A DNA stretch of 64,000 nt from Lineus longissimus (taxonomy: Eukaryota; Nemertea; Pilidiophora; Heteronemertea; Lineidae), in NCBI RefSeq assembly GCF_910592395.1, contig NC_088321.1:124001-188000 (forward strand). Reading direction: 5' to 3'. Below, one piece after another: positions 1-11,100 of the stretch. Position 1 is the first letter of the stretch. Each line of letters starts with the position of its first letter. Both the position numbers and the translations under genes were made by a program. The notes under the pieces are model-generated. The model saw only the letters and a program-made list of their open reading frames with translations. It ran no database searches and was not told the origin of the DNA.

Positions 1-62
1 GCATGCGTGTCAAGAAAAATGACATCACAGAGCTATTTTCAATTCCAGTGTCTTGTCATATT

Positions 63-227
63 CCCTCTTCTTGATTCTAGTACGCCAAGGTGATCCACTT
101 TAACCCTCTTCTTGATTCTAGTACGCCAAGGTGATCCACTTTAACCCTCTTCTTGATTCTAGTACGCCAAGGTGATCCACTTTAACCCTCTTCTTTATTC
201 TAGTACGCCAAGGTGATCCACTTTAAC
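63..227 (+). repeat. 41-bp minisatellite x4 containing a 3' splice site
   Basis: Each 41-bp unit holds the pyrimidine-rich tract, the CTAG acceptor and the first 24 nt of the TDRKH exon (TACGCCAAGGTGATCC...). Acceptor AGs end at 80, 121, 162 and 203. Only the last joins uninterrupted coding sequence; entry at the first gives an in-frame TGA within the next unit. Confidence 0.95.
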
Positions 228-3200
228 GAAGGTGATATTGTCGCTGCCCCCTTCCCATATGACAGCTCCTGGTACCGCGCCCGTATCACTAAGACACCTG
301 AGGGTGACGACATAGACTTGTTCTATGTGGACTATGGTGATACTGGCACCGTTCACAAGGAGAAAATACGACAAATAAGGTGAGTCTGTGACGAGCTGAT
401 TTACTCAAACAAATGTGGTATGATCATAAAATTTGGGTGAACAGCTCTCTAACAGTGATCGTATTGATCAATAGGTAACCGACTATGCCACCGAATGATA
501 ACGTAGGGCTACAATAGCGGTCGATCTGAGAATATAAGACAAGTGAGCTTCTCGGATAATTGGGCATGTCAGTAAATGTTGATGCTTTGACCTAATTATT
601 CTCTTTCCAGGAGTGATTTTCTTAGTCTTCCTTTCCAAGCAGTCGAGGTTTGCCTCGACAATGTGACCTCTCGAGACGAGCAATGGTCAGAGGAATCGTT
701 AGACTTATTTGAAGAGATCACTGCACCGGGAAAATGGAAAACGTTAATGGCACGCACAAAAAGTTTTAAAGGGACGAAAAACGGTTCTATACCATGTGTG
801 GAGTTAGTCGACACTAATGGTTCTGAGGTAAGATTATAGGTGGCGTTCTCTCATTGATTGACAGAAACCTGAATCAATGTTGTGGTTCTGAGGTAAGACT
901 ATAGGTGGTGTTCTCTCATTGATTGAAAGAAACCTGAATCAGTGTTTGTTTACTATCTGTTTCACTTTTCAATTGCTTCCTTATTTGTTGATATCAAGAT
1001 GTAAACACAGCACGCGGACAGATTCTCGATTTGCTCTCTCTGATGAGCTGGGACAAATCAGATACATCCAGTCTAGTTTAAAAATGTGACACAGGTGGAG
1101 CTGCTGATTACAATGTCACCATTTTCATATTTGATTGTTTCAGGACGTATACATAGCACAGAAACTTGTTGATTTGGGATTTGGCGTCTTTGATGAACCA
1201 GCCAAGAGTGCTGATACGTCCACTGTAGTTGAGAATGGTGACACAGGGGGAGCCACTGAAGAGGTAGAAACGAGCACGGTAGATTTCAGTACCGCTGAAA
1301 GTGAGTGCTTGCCACGCCTGCTTTTCTTGTAGTTAGAGGACAGTGATTGGTCAGAGTCTGGCCGGACATCATTACACTGCGTTTTGAGAAAACAAATCTG
1401 AATTTGCCACAAAGAAAATGATGATGGGTAGCCTCAGAATGTGCTTGAGAGCTTTCCAACTCATGTCAGCTGATTGTTTTCATATTCTAAAAATTGATGG
1501 AAGCATTTCTTGTCCCAAGCTTGGCAATGGAGATGTACCATGATAACATCGTCCTGGATCCAGGACAGGATCCAGGACGATGCTAACTTATCAAACCATG
1601 TCAGAGTTGATGTCAGGCTCTGAACAGTTACTGTAACCATGTCAGAGTTGATGTCAGGCTCTGAACAGTTACTGTAACCATGTCAGAGTTGATGTCAGGC
1701 TCTGAACAGTTACTGTAACGTGAAGGTGGGCCTCGAGTTATTTACATCGCTGATGATTCATTCTGCTATCATCGCGTTCACCCTGTCTTGGCCCACCATG
1801 TGTTGTCTGTCTGCTGGCTAACTGTCCTTGTCTTGTCAGACTAACCAGCTTAGCTTGATTACTTGGGCTTCATTCATTCCCTTGCTTTAATAAAGCTTCA
1901 TTCTAAGTGTCCTGTTTTCATTTCATCATTCTTGTTTATGTTGATATCTTGGCATTCGAATGTTCCTTTAAGCTTTATTTTGGTGATGATCAGTGGGGGA
2001 ATTGTATCTGGTTGTCATGGACTTTAGACCCAGCGGATCAGCTCTATGTCCATGGTGAATACCTTTCCTGAGATTGGGGACTTTCTATATTTGGCAAGAT
2101 GTTGGTTTTGGGTGGTTGTGGGTCTTCTCCAGTATGGATTAAAGACAGTACACTTGGTGATATGTTGTGTGGCTTGGATATGGTAAAGTAAGGTCCCTTC
2201 AGAGAAAAGAGAAGAAATTGTTCATTGCTGGTTATTGAACCTCAGAAACTTTGGTGACTAATTCAATGTCTCAAGGTCAATTCTTCATCACAGTGATGTT
2301 TCTGCTTCTACAATGAGAAAGAAAGCAACACCCTGTATTACCTCTCTACGGACCGTGTCTGCCTTATCTAATAAGCTCTGTCAGATGAGCATGAATCCAT
2401 AACAAAACCTTCTTCAATGAGCTGATGACTCAGAAATGGGAGGTCAGCACCTCTGTTGACGAAGTCTTTACGAGATGTTATTGTGTTGATGTTAAGCCAC
2501 CACACGCTGCATTCCTTCCAGGAATGTTGATGTTTCTTTGCACCTAAAGTTTAAATCTTTGATTGAATGCCAAGCCATTGTTGTATGTTTTCTGTAGTAA
2601 CCTCTCCATTACTTGCAGGTCACCGTCATGCATTCCGTGTAAGTTTGAGATTTAGATTCGGTTGGGTGCCTAACCTTGATTTTGTCCCGGGATGCCTGCA
2701 GAAAAGTGTTGTATGGTGCATGACATGGGAGAGGGTGTTGGGCTGCCTTACCGATGCTACATGGATGTTTTTGTCATAAGAGATGACGGCATCAGTAACA
2801 AAGTGTTGTTCACGATGCATTTTTCTGCTGGTATAATTCAGATAGTCCCACAAACCCATTCCATTTGACTGGAGAAGTGAATGCTTCTAAATATCTGCAT
2901 ACAGACCTACTCTACCTTGGTGATCATTCCCCATGAACAACTCTACCTTATCCCCCATTGAAGAATCACCAACAAGCACATGTACATAATAACGTCTCGA
3001 CATAATCAACGTGAGCACAGAGTGCATGTCCTCAACCACTGACTCATCAACTGGACTGGTTGTTCTATGTGGTCACATGACCCCTCTGCACCTGATGAGG
3101 GGATTGCTTCGTATCAATGTGCTCATCTGACCTCGGTGCCTGTCACCCTTGAGGTCATGGGTTCAACTCTCAGTCAGTACACCTTCTCATAGGATAAAGA

Positions 3201-3439
3201 GGATGCCTCTCTCTGACAGCACAGGCTTCAACATTACATTACAAATTAATAGAGAGGTCTGCCCTGGGGACACTTGACCTATTGTCAGCTCACTCATGTT
3301 CTCTCATTGTATACTGAAGGCAAACAGTGACCACATGTAAACTTTCTCTTCTTTCTATTTTAAGGATGAGGGGCGGTATAAAGATCGATTGATCGTACAG
3401 CAGGTCATGGATTTCGGACGCCTTGAGATTGACACGTGA
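204..3439 (+). CDS. TDRKH: Tudor and KH domain protein (TDRKH-like), 3' part
   Basis: Partial gene; the 5' exons (KH domains expected) lie left of the window. Exons seen: 204-379, 611-827, 1144-1300, a possible 20-nt microexon 2619-2638, and 3365-3439 ending in TGA. Junctions 379/611 (split Arg codon) and 827/1144 (phase 0) are clean. The first exon encodes a Tudor fold with GDIVAAPF, SWYRARI and FYVDYGDTG, containing the aromatic-cage residues that bind methylated arginine. The second begins SDFLSLPFQAVEVCLDN, the usual extended-Tudor continuation, and the third carries YIAQKLVDLGFGVF. In known animals TDRKH binds PIWI proteins on mitochondria or in germ granules during piRNA maturation. Family assignment rests on the Tudor sequence; another Tudor-family member is the main alternative. 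Exon 1144 can reach the last exon directly only through weaker phase-0 donors after 1263 or 1278. Its strong donor after 1300 needs the microexon. Three minisatellites touch exon edges of this gene. Confidence 0.85.
818..947 (+). repeat. 65-bp tandem duplication containing a 5' splice site
   Basis: Two copies starting at 818 and 883. Each has the exon end TGGTTCTGAG followed by the donor GTAAGA and about 50 nt of intron. The copies differ at several bases. The first donor, after 827, is the one in frame with the TDRKH exon. Confidence 0.93.
1547..1582. repeat. Perfect 15-bp inverted repeat
   Basis: The arm CATCGTCCTGGATCC at 1547-1561 is followed after 6 nt by its exact reverse complement at 1568-1582, giving a short hairpin in the large TDRKH intron. 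No function is evident. Confidence 0.85.
1595..1717. repeat. 41-bp minisatellite x3 (intronic)
   Basis: Three nearly identical units starting ACCATGTCAGAGTTGATG at 1595, 1636 and 1677, within the long TDRKH intron. They do not touch an exon. Confidence 0.92.
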
Positions 3440-3695
3440 CCATGGATATCTTCATGTTTAGCGGACGTTTGGAAACCAACACGTGACCATGGATATCTTC
3501 ATGTTTAGCGGACGTTTGGAAACCAACACGTGACCATGGATAGCCTGATGTTTAGCGGACGTTTGGAAACCAACACGTGACCATGGATAGCCTGATGTTT
3601 AGCGGACGTTTGGAAACCAACACGTGACCATGGATAGCCTGATGTTCAGCGGACGTTTGGAAACCAACACGTGACCATGGATAGCCTGATGTTTC
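3434..3695 (+). repeat. 47-bp minisatellite across the TDRKH stop codon
   Basis: Units start at 3434, 3481, 3528, 3575, 3622 and 3669 (last partial), each beginning ACGTGACCATGG. The first unit holds the last codon ACG and the TGA stop; the rest lie in the presumed 3' UTR. Units vary between GATATCTTC and GATAGCCTG. Confidence 0.93.
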
Positions 3696-3995
3696 TCAGA
3701 ACAGAGAGTGATTCATTCAGGAATGAGTTACATTTATAAAACGAGGCCAACTGCCGCATGTTGCCAGGGTGGAATGAGACATTGTGTGAGTGTGCAGTGG
3801 GATCAGAGGCAATTGAGCGAGACCAAATAAGTCTTGTTTCATAAAGAATGTTTGTATCCAAGCATCAACTCATTTGGGGCCGGCCATTTCACTGTGTGAT
3901 TCCAGTAGGCCTGTTTGCTATTAAAGGTGAGGGAAGCTATGCTCACTGCAGTACAGATCTTTTTGTTAAATATGTAGATATGTCATTTGATATCA

Positions 3996-4001
3996 AATAA
4001 A
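3996..4001 (+). terminator. Poly(A) signal AATAAA for TDRKH-like gene
   Basis: A canonical AATAAA about 560 bp after the stop, preceded by AT-rich sequence and followed by a T-rich stretch. It is the first hexamer on this strand that fits the 3' end. Inferred from sequence only. Confidence 0.5.
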
Positions 4002-4157
4002 GCGCATTGTTTTTACATTCGAGTTAATATTTTTCATTTCATTTTGGATCATTGGACATTTGAAAGCCAACTCAACTCAATTTTTTTCAGAATTTTGAAC
4101 TTGTAAATCTGTTCAACAATTTTGGCGGGAAAAACCTAATCATGTATTTTGTCCCCG

Positions 4158-4222
4158 GATTTTCAACTTCACTAACGCGACCATTTAACCTCGGTCCCAT
4201 GAGTGGTCATGTTACTGTATAA
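4158..4222. mobile_element. Tigger/pogo-like element end, family 2
   Basis: The segment with ACGCGACCATTTAACC and CCCATGAGTGGTCATGTT recurs at 9848-9940. Read on the other strand the copies start like CAGTGGAACACGACCACTC, the style of Tigger-type terminal repeats next to TA. Only short remnants remain. Confidence 0.5.
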
Positions 4223-4530
4223 AACTAAACTTGGATAAAAGAAAGGAAAATCTGGTCCCCTGATGTTCAATATCATGAATGTTTACCCCCAGCAAGTGAA
4301 TACAGTTCTTTCTCTCTGGCCACTACAGAGAACGGGAACACTCCTGGCCCTTGTGGAAAATTTGAACATTAATTCCACAGATTATGAAATTTCAATGCAT
4401 TTCATTGTGATGTGCTTTAGAAGAACAATTCACTATAACCATGTGTTCACTGTTTAAGTTCTCCCTTGACCACAGCATACAACAACTCAAATATAAATAA
4501 ATCCAATATAAATAGATTTACATGTAGGTG

Positions 4531-4622
4531 CATTACATCTCGAGTACACTGTACATTACATCTCGAGTACACTGTACATTACATCTCGAGTACACTGTAC
4601 ATTACATCTCGAGTACACTGCA
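4531..4622. repeat. 23-bp minisatellite x4
   Basis: Four units of CATTACATCTCGAGTACACT(GTA), each with an XhoI-like CTCGAG palindrome, between the convergent TDRKH and SPPL2 genes. Confidence 0.93.
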
Positions 4623-5186
4623 CATCAACTTATCATCATACCACAAGAAACATATTCGCTTAGTGATTCCGCCGTGGGAAAACACAGAAGCACATAATGA
4701 CTATTGAGGAAGAAAAGGGCAGACCTTCCTCGCGTCCCGATATAGAAAATGCCTCATCCCAAATCCCAACAGACGACCTTGGCCCTATTGGCCGCTGTCT
4801 TCTGCCCATCCTGAATAAAAATATAAAAATATGGCTGTCGATCTCATCACAGCTATTTTCTGGTTTACTCCAGAATCCTGAAAAATACCGACCTCTCGCT
4901 ATAGAAAAGGTCTGTATAACGTTTCCATGACTTCAGGTGACCCATTATTGAACAGGCCTAAGAATACCCACCTGAAACCATGGAAACTGCATTAAAGCTC
5001 AATGTTGCTTACACCCTTCAAACAAAATGAGCATGACCCAAGTAAGTAGTTTACATGGAGACTGGGAAAGACCATTTTAGATTTCAGGTAATTCCATCTC
5101 ACTGTCACCCTTTCAAACAAGATGAGTATGACCCAAGTGAGTGACTTTGAGAGAGACTGGGCAAGTCCATTTTAAATTCAGGTAGT

Positions 5187-8100
5187 TTATGTACTGTCAC
5201 TCAACAATCTGACATTTTCTGGTTCCCCATCGCTGCTTGGACTAGGCCGTCGGTTGTTCATAGATGCTGTGATTCCATTGGTTGTCACGACTACTATCGG
5301 TACATCGTTATTTATTGTATTGTCAGCTGTGTCCAAGTCTTTATCCTTAGATTTTCTGATGACCTGGAAACAAAAGAACAATTTCAAAATATGTTGATCA
5401 CCAATTTTGAAACACCTGGATTTAGAATGAACTGCGCTCTACAGTGTAACTGTACCATGCACCAGTGGAGCCTTGTTTTGAATTCAGCTGTTATGTGAGG
5501 CGACTATAACGCTTTGTAGATTTGGCTGGTCCAATACACGCTATGGTCTCTGTAGGTTATAAGCACTCACCGCTTCACCTTTCCATATCAATCTGAATTC
5601 TCTCCGATATATGCTGATGCTGAACACTGTGATTAAGGTGAAGGGGACGAGGTAGAGAAGGGCAGGTTGGCCAATCTCCATAAATATGAGCGCACAGAAC
5701 GTCACCAGGAGCCCGAGACCATATGCTGAAAACATAACCATTGATACAACATGAGCTGTGAGTGAAGTGTGCAGGCAGACTCTTGAGTCTCTGTCTATCA
5801 TGAAGACATACATTAATACGCTTACATTGTACACCATGTCCTGCTACCTGCATACAATAGGCCTTACATTGTACACCATGTCCTGCTACCTGCATACAAT
5901 AGGCCTTACATTGTACACCATGTCCTGCTATCTGCATACAATAGGCCTTACATTGTACACCATGTCCTGCTACCTGCATACAATAGGTCTTACATTGTAC
6001 ACCATGTCCTGCTATCTGCATACAATAGGTCTTACATTGTACACCATGTCCTGCTACCTGCATACAATAGGTCTTACATTGTACACCATGTCCTGCTATC
6101 TGCATACAATAGGTCTTACATTGTACACCATGTCCTGCTACCTGCATACAATAGGTCTTACATTGTACACCATGTCCTGCTATCTGCATACAATAGGCCT
6201 CAGATACCTGACAAATCAGATCCAAAACAAAAGAACAACGCACACTCGAACACTTCTATAGGCCTAAGCTGACTTCAGACAATGCCAAAAGCTACTGTGA
6301 GCCTTTGTTCAAGTTGAAAGATGGTTAGAGAAGTTGCCTGGGTCGGGGTTGAATATTGGAGGCACCATTCCTTGCTGAGTTTGTCCCAATTAATAACATT
6401 ATTCACTGGACAGACTTACCAACGGGAGACAGACTTACCAACAAGAGTCGCCATGAAGTAAATGCGACATCTGCTCTGCACTCTGAGATCAAAGCCATGG
6501 ATGTAGGAGATGAGGAGACCTGGAATAAAGAGATTAGATTATACCATGGTTCATTCATGGGGCTGCATGGTCAAGTCATTTACGGCATCCACGACTTACC
6601 AGGTACGAGGACATCTCCAAATCCCAGCAGAGAGTAAGGAATATGGCAAAGAGCAATATCGGTCTTGATGAAGCGCGGTACCTTCAACACCATGGGGAGC
6701 TGTTCTCCCGTCGTGCTGCCCTGGCCGGTTGCCACCTGAACCATGATACTCTGCTTGCCCTGAAGGTACAACACATCAAGGGAGTATTAGAGATTGTTGA
6801 TATGGAAGAGCCAGTGGCCACCTGAACCATGATACTCTGCTTGCCCTGAAGGTACAACACATCAAGGGAGTATTAGAGATTGTTGATATGGAGGAGCACC
6901 CAAGCACCTCAGAAACTTAGGCTTGTATGTAAAATGGCACTATTACCAACTAACATGACTCATCAGGCCTTCGTTTGAGGTCACAGACGCTGAGTGTTAA
7001 CCTTTTACAACATTAGGACAGAAGTCCTTTGTCAAGAAGTACATATCAAATCCCGCAGCTTCTCATGTGACCTACCTTGGTGATCAGAGGCGTGATGAAG
7101 ACGAAGAAGATATCATAAACGAACAGCAACAAGAGGAGGATGGTACACGCCTGAAAAGAAACAAACACAGTTTGAACGTTTCCACCAAGCTTCTTGTTCA
7201 ATCTTATCGTGTGCCACATTCAAGAACTGACTCTTCTCCTGCATGAGGAAAATGGGAGTATGATTGAATTCATCAGCCGTCTGCTTTCATGGTTGCCCTG
7301 GTTTTCAACAGAGACCTGGTTGAAACTAGACACAAACATGCTGAGATATATCCACAGCAATGTACACAGCAATGTACACAGCAATGTACACAGCAATGTA
7401 CACAGCAATGTACACAGCAATGTACACATTGTTGTATTATCTACCAGGCAACCAAGATGGCAGACGGCTGGTGGCTTTGATCAATTGGGTACCTCTCTTT
7501 ATAGGAGTTCTATTGGCAGTAATGTTTGCTTCTAAGATGTTTAAACCTATTTTGCTACGAACCTTCAGGTTGGGAAGTCGGATTGTCTTCATCATGTGGA
7601 CACAGAATACTATCCCAAGGAAATCCTGCAGCACCCAGGCATATCTGAAAGGTCAAAGGTTGGAGATCATCACCATAGCAACACAAAAATATCTTCCAAG
7701 AAAGCAAAGCACACATAACCAACAAAAACAGTGTAAAAGTAGTGCCACCTACTGCCACCTACTACTGCCACTGAGCTATATAGGCAGGGTATATGAAAAA
7801 GCTGGATCATTGGAAGGCTGGATTACCTGGATTGTGCCTCATGATCACCACCACCTTGATGGATTGCAAATGCCCAAATCACAGGGATAGGCCTACACTA
7901 CAGTACACCATGCAGTGCTAGCTAGAGCAGCACGAGGCTGAGTATTGCAACTAAACGATAGGCCTACTGGTAGGCCTACACTACAGTTCACCATGCAGTG
8001 TCAGCTACTGCAGCTGAGGATGCGCATACGATGTTAATACATAGGCCTACATCGTACTCCTTTGACATGTTTGAATGCCTCTGCTCAGTACAAGTGCAAG

Positions 8101-11100
8101 GGATAAGGCACCAATCTCTATACACATGGATATCATCCATTCCAGGCAGTGGTGATTCACGAGTTACAATCCAGTGATTCCAGCAGTCCAGCTTTTTCAC
8201 ATACCCTAGGTGGCACCTCACTTATGCCTCATGTACTCACCCGGCCTTCCTCTCGATCGCCCACCAGATCACTTATACCTCATGTACTCACCCGGCCTTC
8301 CTCTCGATTGCCCACCACCTCACTTATGCCTCATGTACTCACCCGGCCTTCCTCTCGATCGCCCACCAGATCACTTATGCCTCATGTACTCACCCGGCCT
8401 TCCTCTCGATCGCCCACCAGATCACTTATGCCTCATGTACTCACCCGGCCTTCCTCTCGATCGCCCACCAGATCACTTATGCCTCATGTACTCACCCGGC
8501 CTTCCTCTCGATCGCCCACCACCTCACTTATGCCTCATGTACTCACCCGGCCTTCCTCTCGATCGCCCACCACCTCACTTATGCCTCATGTACTCACCCG
8601 GCCTTCCTCTCGATCGCCCACCACCTCACTTATACCTCATGTACTCACCCGGCCTTCCTCTCGATCGCCCACCAGATCACTTATACCTCATGTACTCACC
8701 CGGCCTTCCTCTCGATCGCCCACCAGATCACTTATACCTCATGTACTCACCCGGCCTTCCTCTCGATCGCCCACCAGATCACAACAGCAGAACAGCAGAA
8801 GAACAGCACAATGTTCCTGATCTCAGGACGAGATGAGAGAATTGGGATCTTGTTAGGAGGCAACCTGAAAAATACAATTGACCTCTCTAATCAGGACACC
8901 TCTCTATTAAAGACAGCACTTGTCAATCTCGAGGGTGTCCTTAATAGAGAGGTTCTACTGTTCAATAACTCCTGAACATTTTCAACTGACTTTCTGAGTC
9001 AATTTATAGGAAATGACTAGGTTATCTTGCTCACCAACGGTTTCAGGCAGCCATGCCCAAGATGAAGGGAGGGGTTGGTGTAGGTGATTGGTGTAGGGAT
9101 ACTCACTGTTTTGTACAGATAGGAATCTTGGCCACCACGGGCTTCAAGCAGTTGAGGGAGGGGTTGGTGTAGGCGATTGGTGTAGGGATACTCACTGTTT
9201 TGTACAGATAGGAATCTTGGCCACCACGGGCTTCAAGCAGTTGAGGGAGGGGTTGGTGTAGGTGATTGGTGTAGGGATACTCACTGTTTTGTACAGATAG
9301 GAATCTTGGCCACCACGGGCTTCAAGCAGTTGAGGGAGGGGTTGGTGTAGGCGATTGGTGTAGGGATATTCACTGTTTTTTACAGATAGGAATCTTGGCC
9401 ACCACAGGCTTCAAGCAGTTGAGGGAGGGGTTGGTGTAGGTGATTGGTGTAGGGATACTCACTGTTTTGTACAGATAGGAATCTTGGCCACCACAGGCTT
9501 CAAGCAGTTGAGGGAGGGGTTGGTGTAGGTGATTGGTGTAGGGATACTCACTGTTTTGTACAGATAGGAATCTTGGCCACCACGGGCTTCAAGCAGTTGA
9601 GGGAGGGGTTGGTGTAGGTGATTGGTGTAGGGATACTCACTGTTTTGTACAGATAGGAATCTTGGCCACCACGGGCTTCAAGCAGTTGAGGGAGGGGTTG
9701 GTGTAGGTGATTGGTGTAGGGATACTCACTGTTTTGTACAGATAGGAATCTTGGCCACCACGGGCTTCAAGCAGCCATGGAGAGCAATGCAAGAGGCCAG
9801 ACAGAAGAGCCCAATCACTGCGTACACTGAAACAACAAAGTGATGATATCCATTTTGATTTTCAACGTCACTAATGCGACCACCCTGGTAACGCGACCAT
9901 TCAACCTCGGTCCCATGAGTGGTCGTGTTCCACTGTATCTCTCGATGACCATGTTCTGTAGAACCATTTATAAACCTATTGACATGACCATTCATCGGCA
10001 AGGTCTCAAATAAGCACTTTTGGACGGCACCTTCAGTAAACCTATTACAAGTTTCTTACCCAAATAATCATAAAAGAAATAAAGTGCCAACAGCATGCCG
10101 ATAATCAAGATGACAAAGAATATGACAGCCAGTGGACTGACATCCAGTGTTTCCACTTCCTCAGAGGTGTCCGGTCCCTCTTCTTCATCTCGGCGCGGCA
10201 TACCAGCCGTCAACTTGTTCTTTAGATATCTGGAAGGTTGAACATGAGAGTGGTGACTGACGAGAACACACATTGACAGTTCAGCTTCAGCACAATATCT
10301 TAAAGATGAAATCAGAATATGTTTACGCATTCAGGCAGTCAGCTCAAACCGCTATCGTCAGGTTGCAATGACATCAAAAATATCATAATACTTCAAACTT
10401 TAAGGTCAAGGTCAAACTCCAGGTCTATGGGGAGGAGAATTCTGTGGCTAAAGTCATGTAAGAAATATCATTACAAGGTTTTTCTAATGATAAATGATTT
10501 TCATCATCAACCCAAACTTTTCCGAGTTCACAAACCCTAACATACTGTTGATGTTTGTTGACTCCCGCCCAATATGCTCCGATGAAGATTGTAAACACCG
10601 CCATTATCCAGATGAGAATCAGGTTATAATCAACACGACTGGCTGTTGCTTGGAATAACTGCAGGTTCAAGTCTGGCCCAAGTGACTGAAAAAATACAGA
10701 GTTTACATGTACATGTAGCTTATGCTGTAAAAAATACAGAGACTTTACATGTACATGTAGCTTATGCTGTAAAAAATACAGAGACTTTACATGTACATGT
10801 AGCTTATGCTGTAAAAAAATACAGAGTTTACATGTACATGTAGCTTATGCTGTAAAAAATACACCGAGTTTACATGTACATGTAGCTTATGCTGTAAAAA
10901 ATACAGAGACTTTACATGTACATGTAGCTAATGCTGTAAAAAATACAGAGACTTTACATGTACATGTAGCTTATGCTGTAAAAAAATACAGAGTTTACAT
11001 GTACATGTAGCTTATGCTGTAAAAAATACAGAGTTTACATGTACATGTAGCTTATGCTGTAAAAAAATACAGAGTTTACATGTACATGTAGCTTATGCCG

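Larger units (their letters stand above)
3696..5186. other. Convergent intergenic region between TDRKH and SPPL2
   Basis: Separates two genes that end toward each other. It holds the probable TDRKH 3' UTR, a transposon-like end near 4158-4222, a 23-bp array at 4531-4622, and a loosely repeated pair near 5015-5065 and 5105-5170 (ATGAGCATGACCCAAGTAAG-like). Short reading frames here show no recognisable protein. Confidence 0.7.

Noticed and set aside
3120-3180. tRNA-like B box GGGTTCAACTCTC in the TDRKH intron
   Set aside because: No convincing A box at the right distance; too weak to call a SINE.
5015-6200. CRISPR-like spacing of repeats in several arrays
   Set aside because: The arrays are contiguous minisatellites without unique spacers, in an animal genome with introns.
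5575-6261. Open frames of 222 aa (-) and 167 aa (+) with repeated peptides
   Set aside because: They are translations of the 42-bp array; a period divisible by 3 keeps frames open on both strands. The true SPPL2 exons lie on either side.
8149-8836. Plus-strand frames of 223 and 208 aa with 17-residue repeats
   Set aside because: Artefacts of the 51-bp donor array in SPPL2, antisense to the gene.
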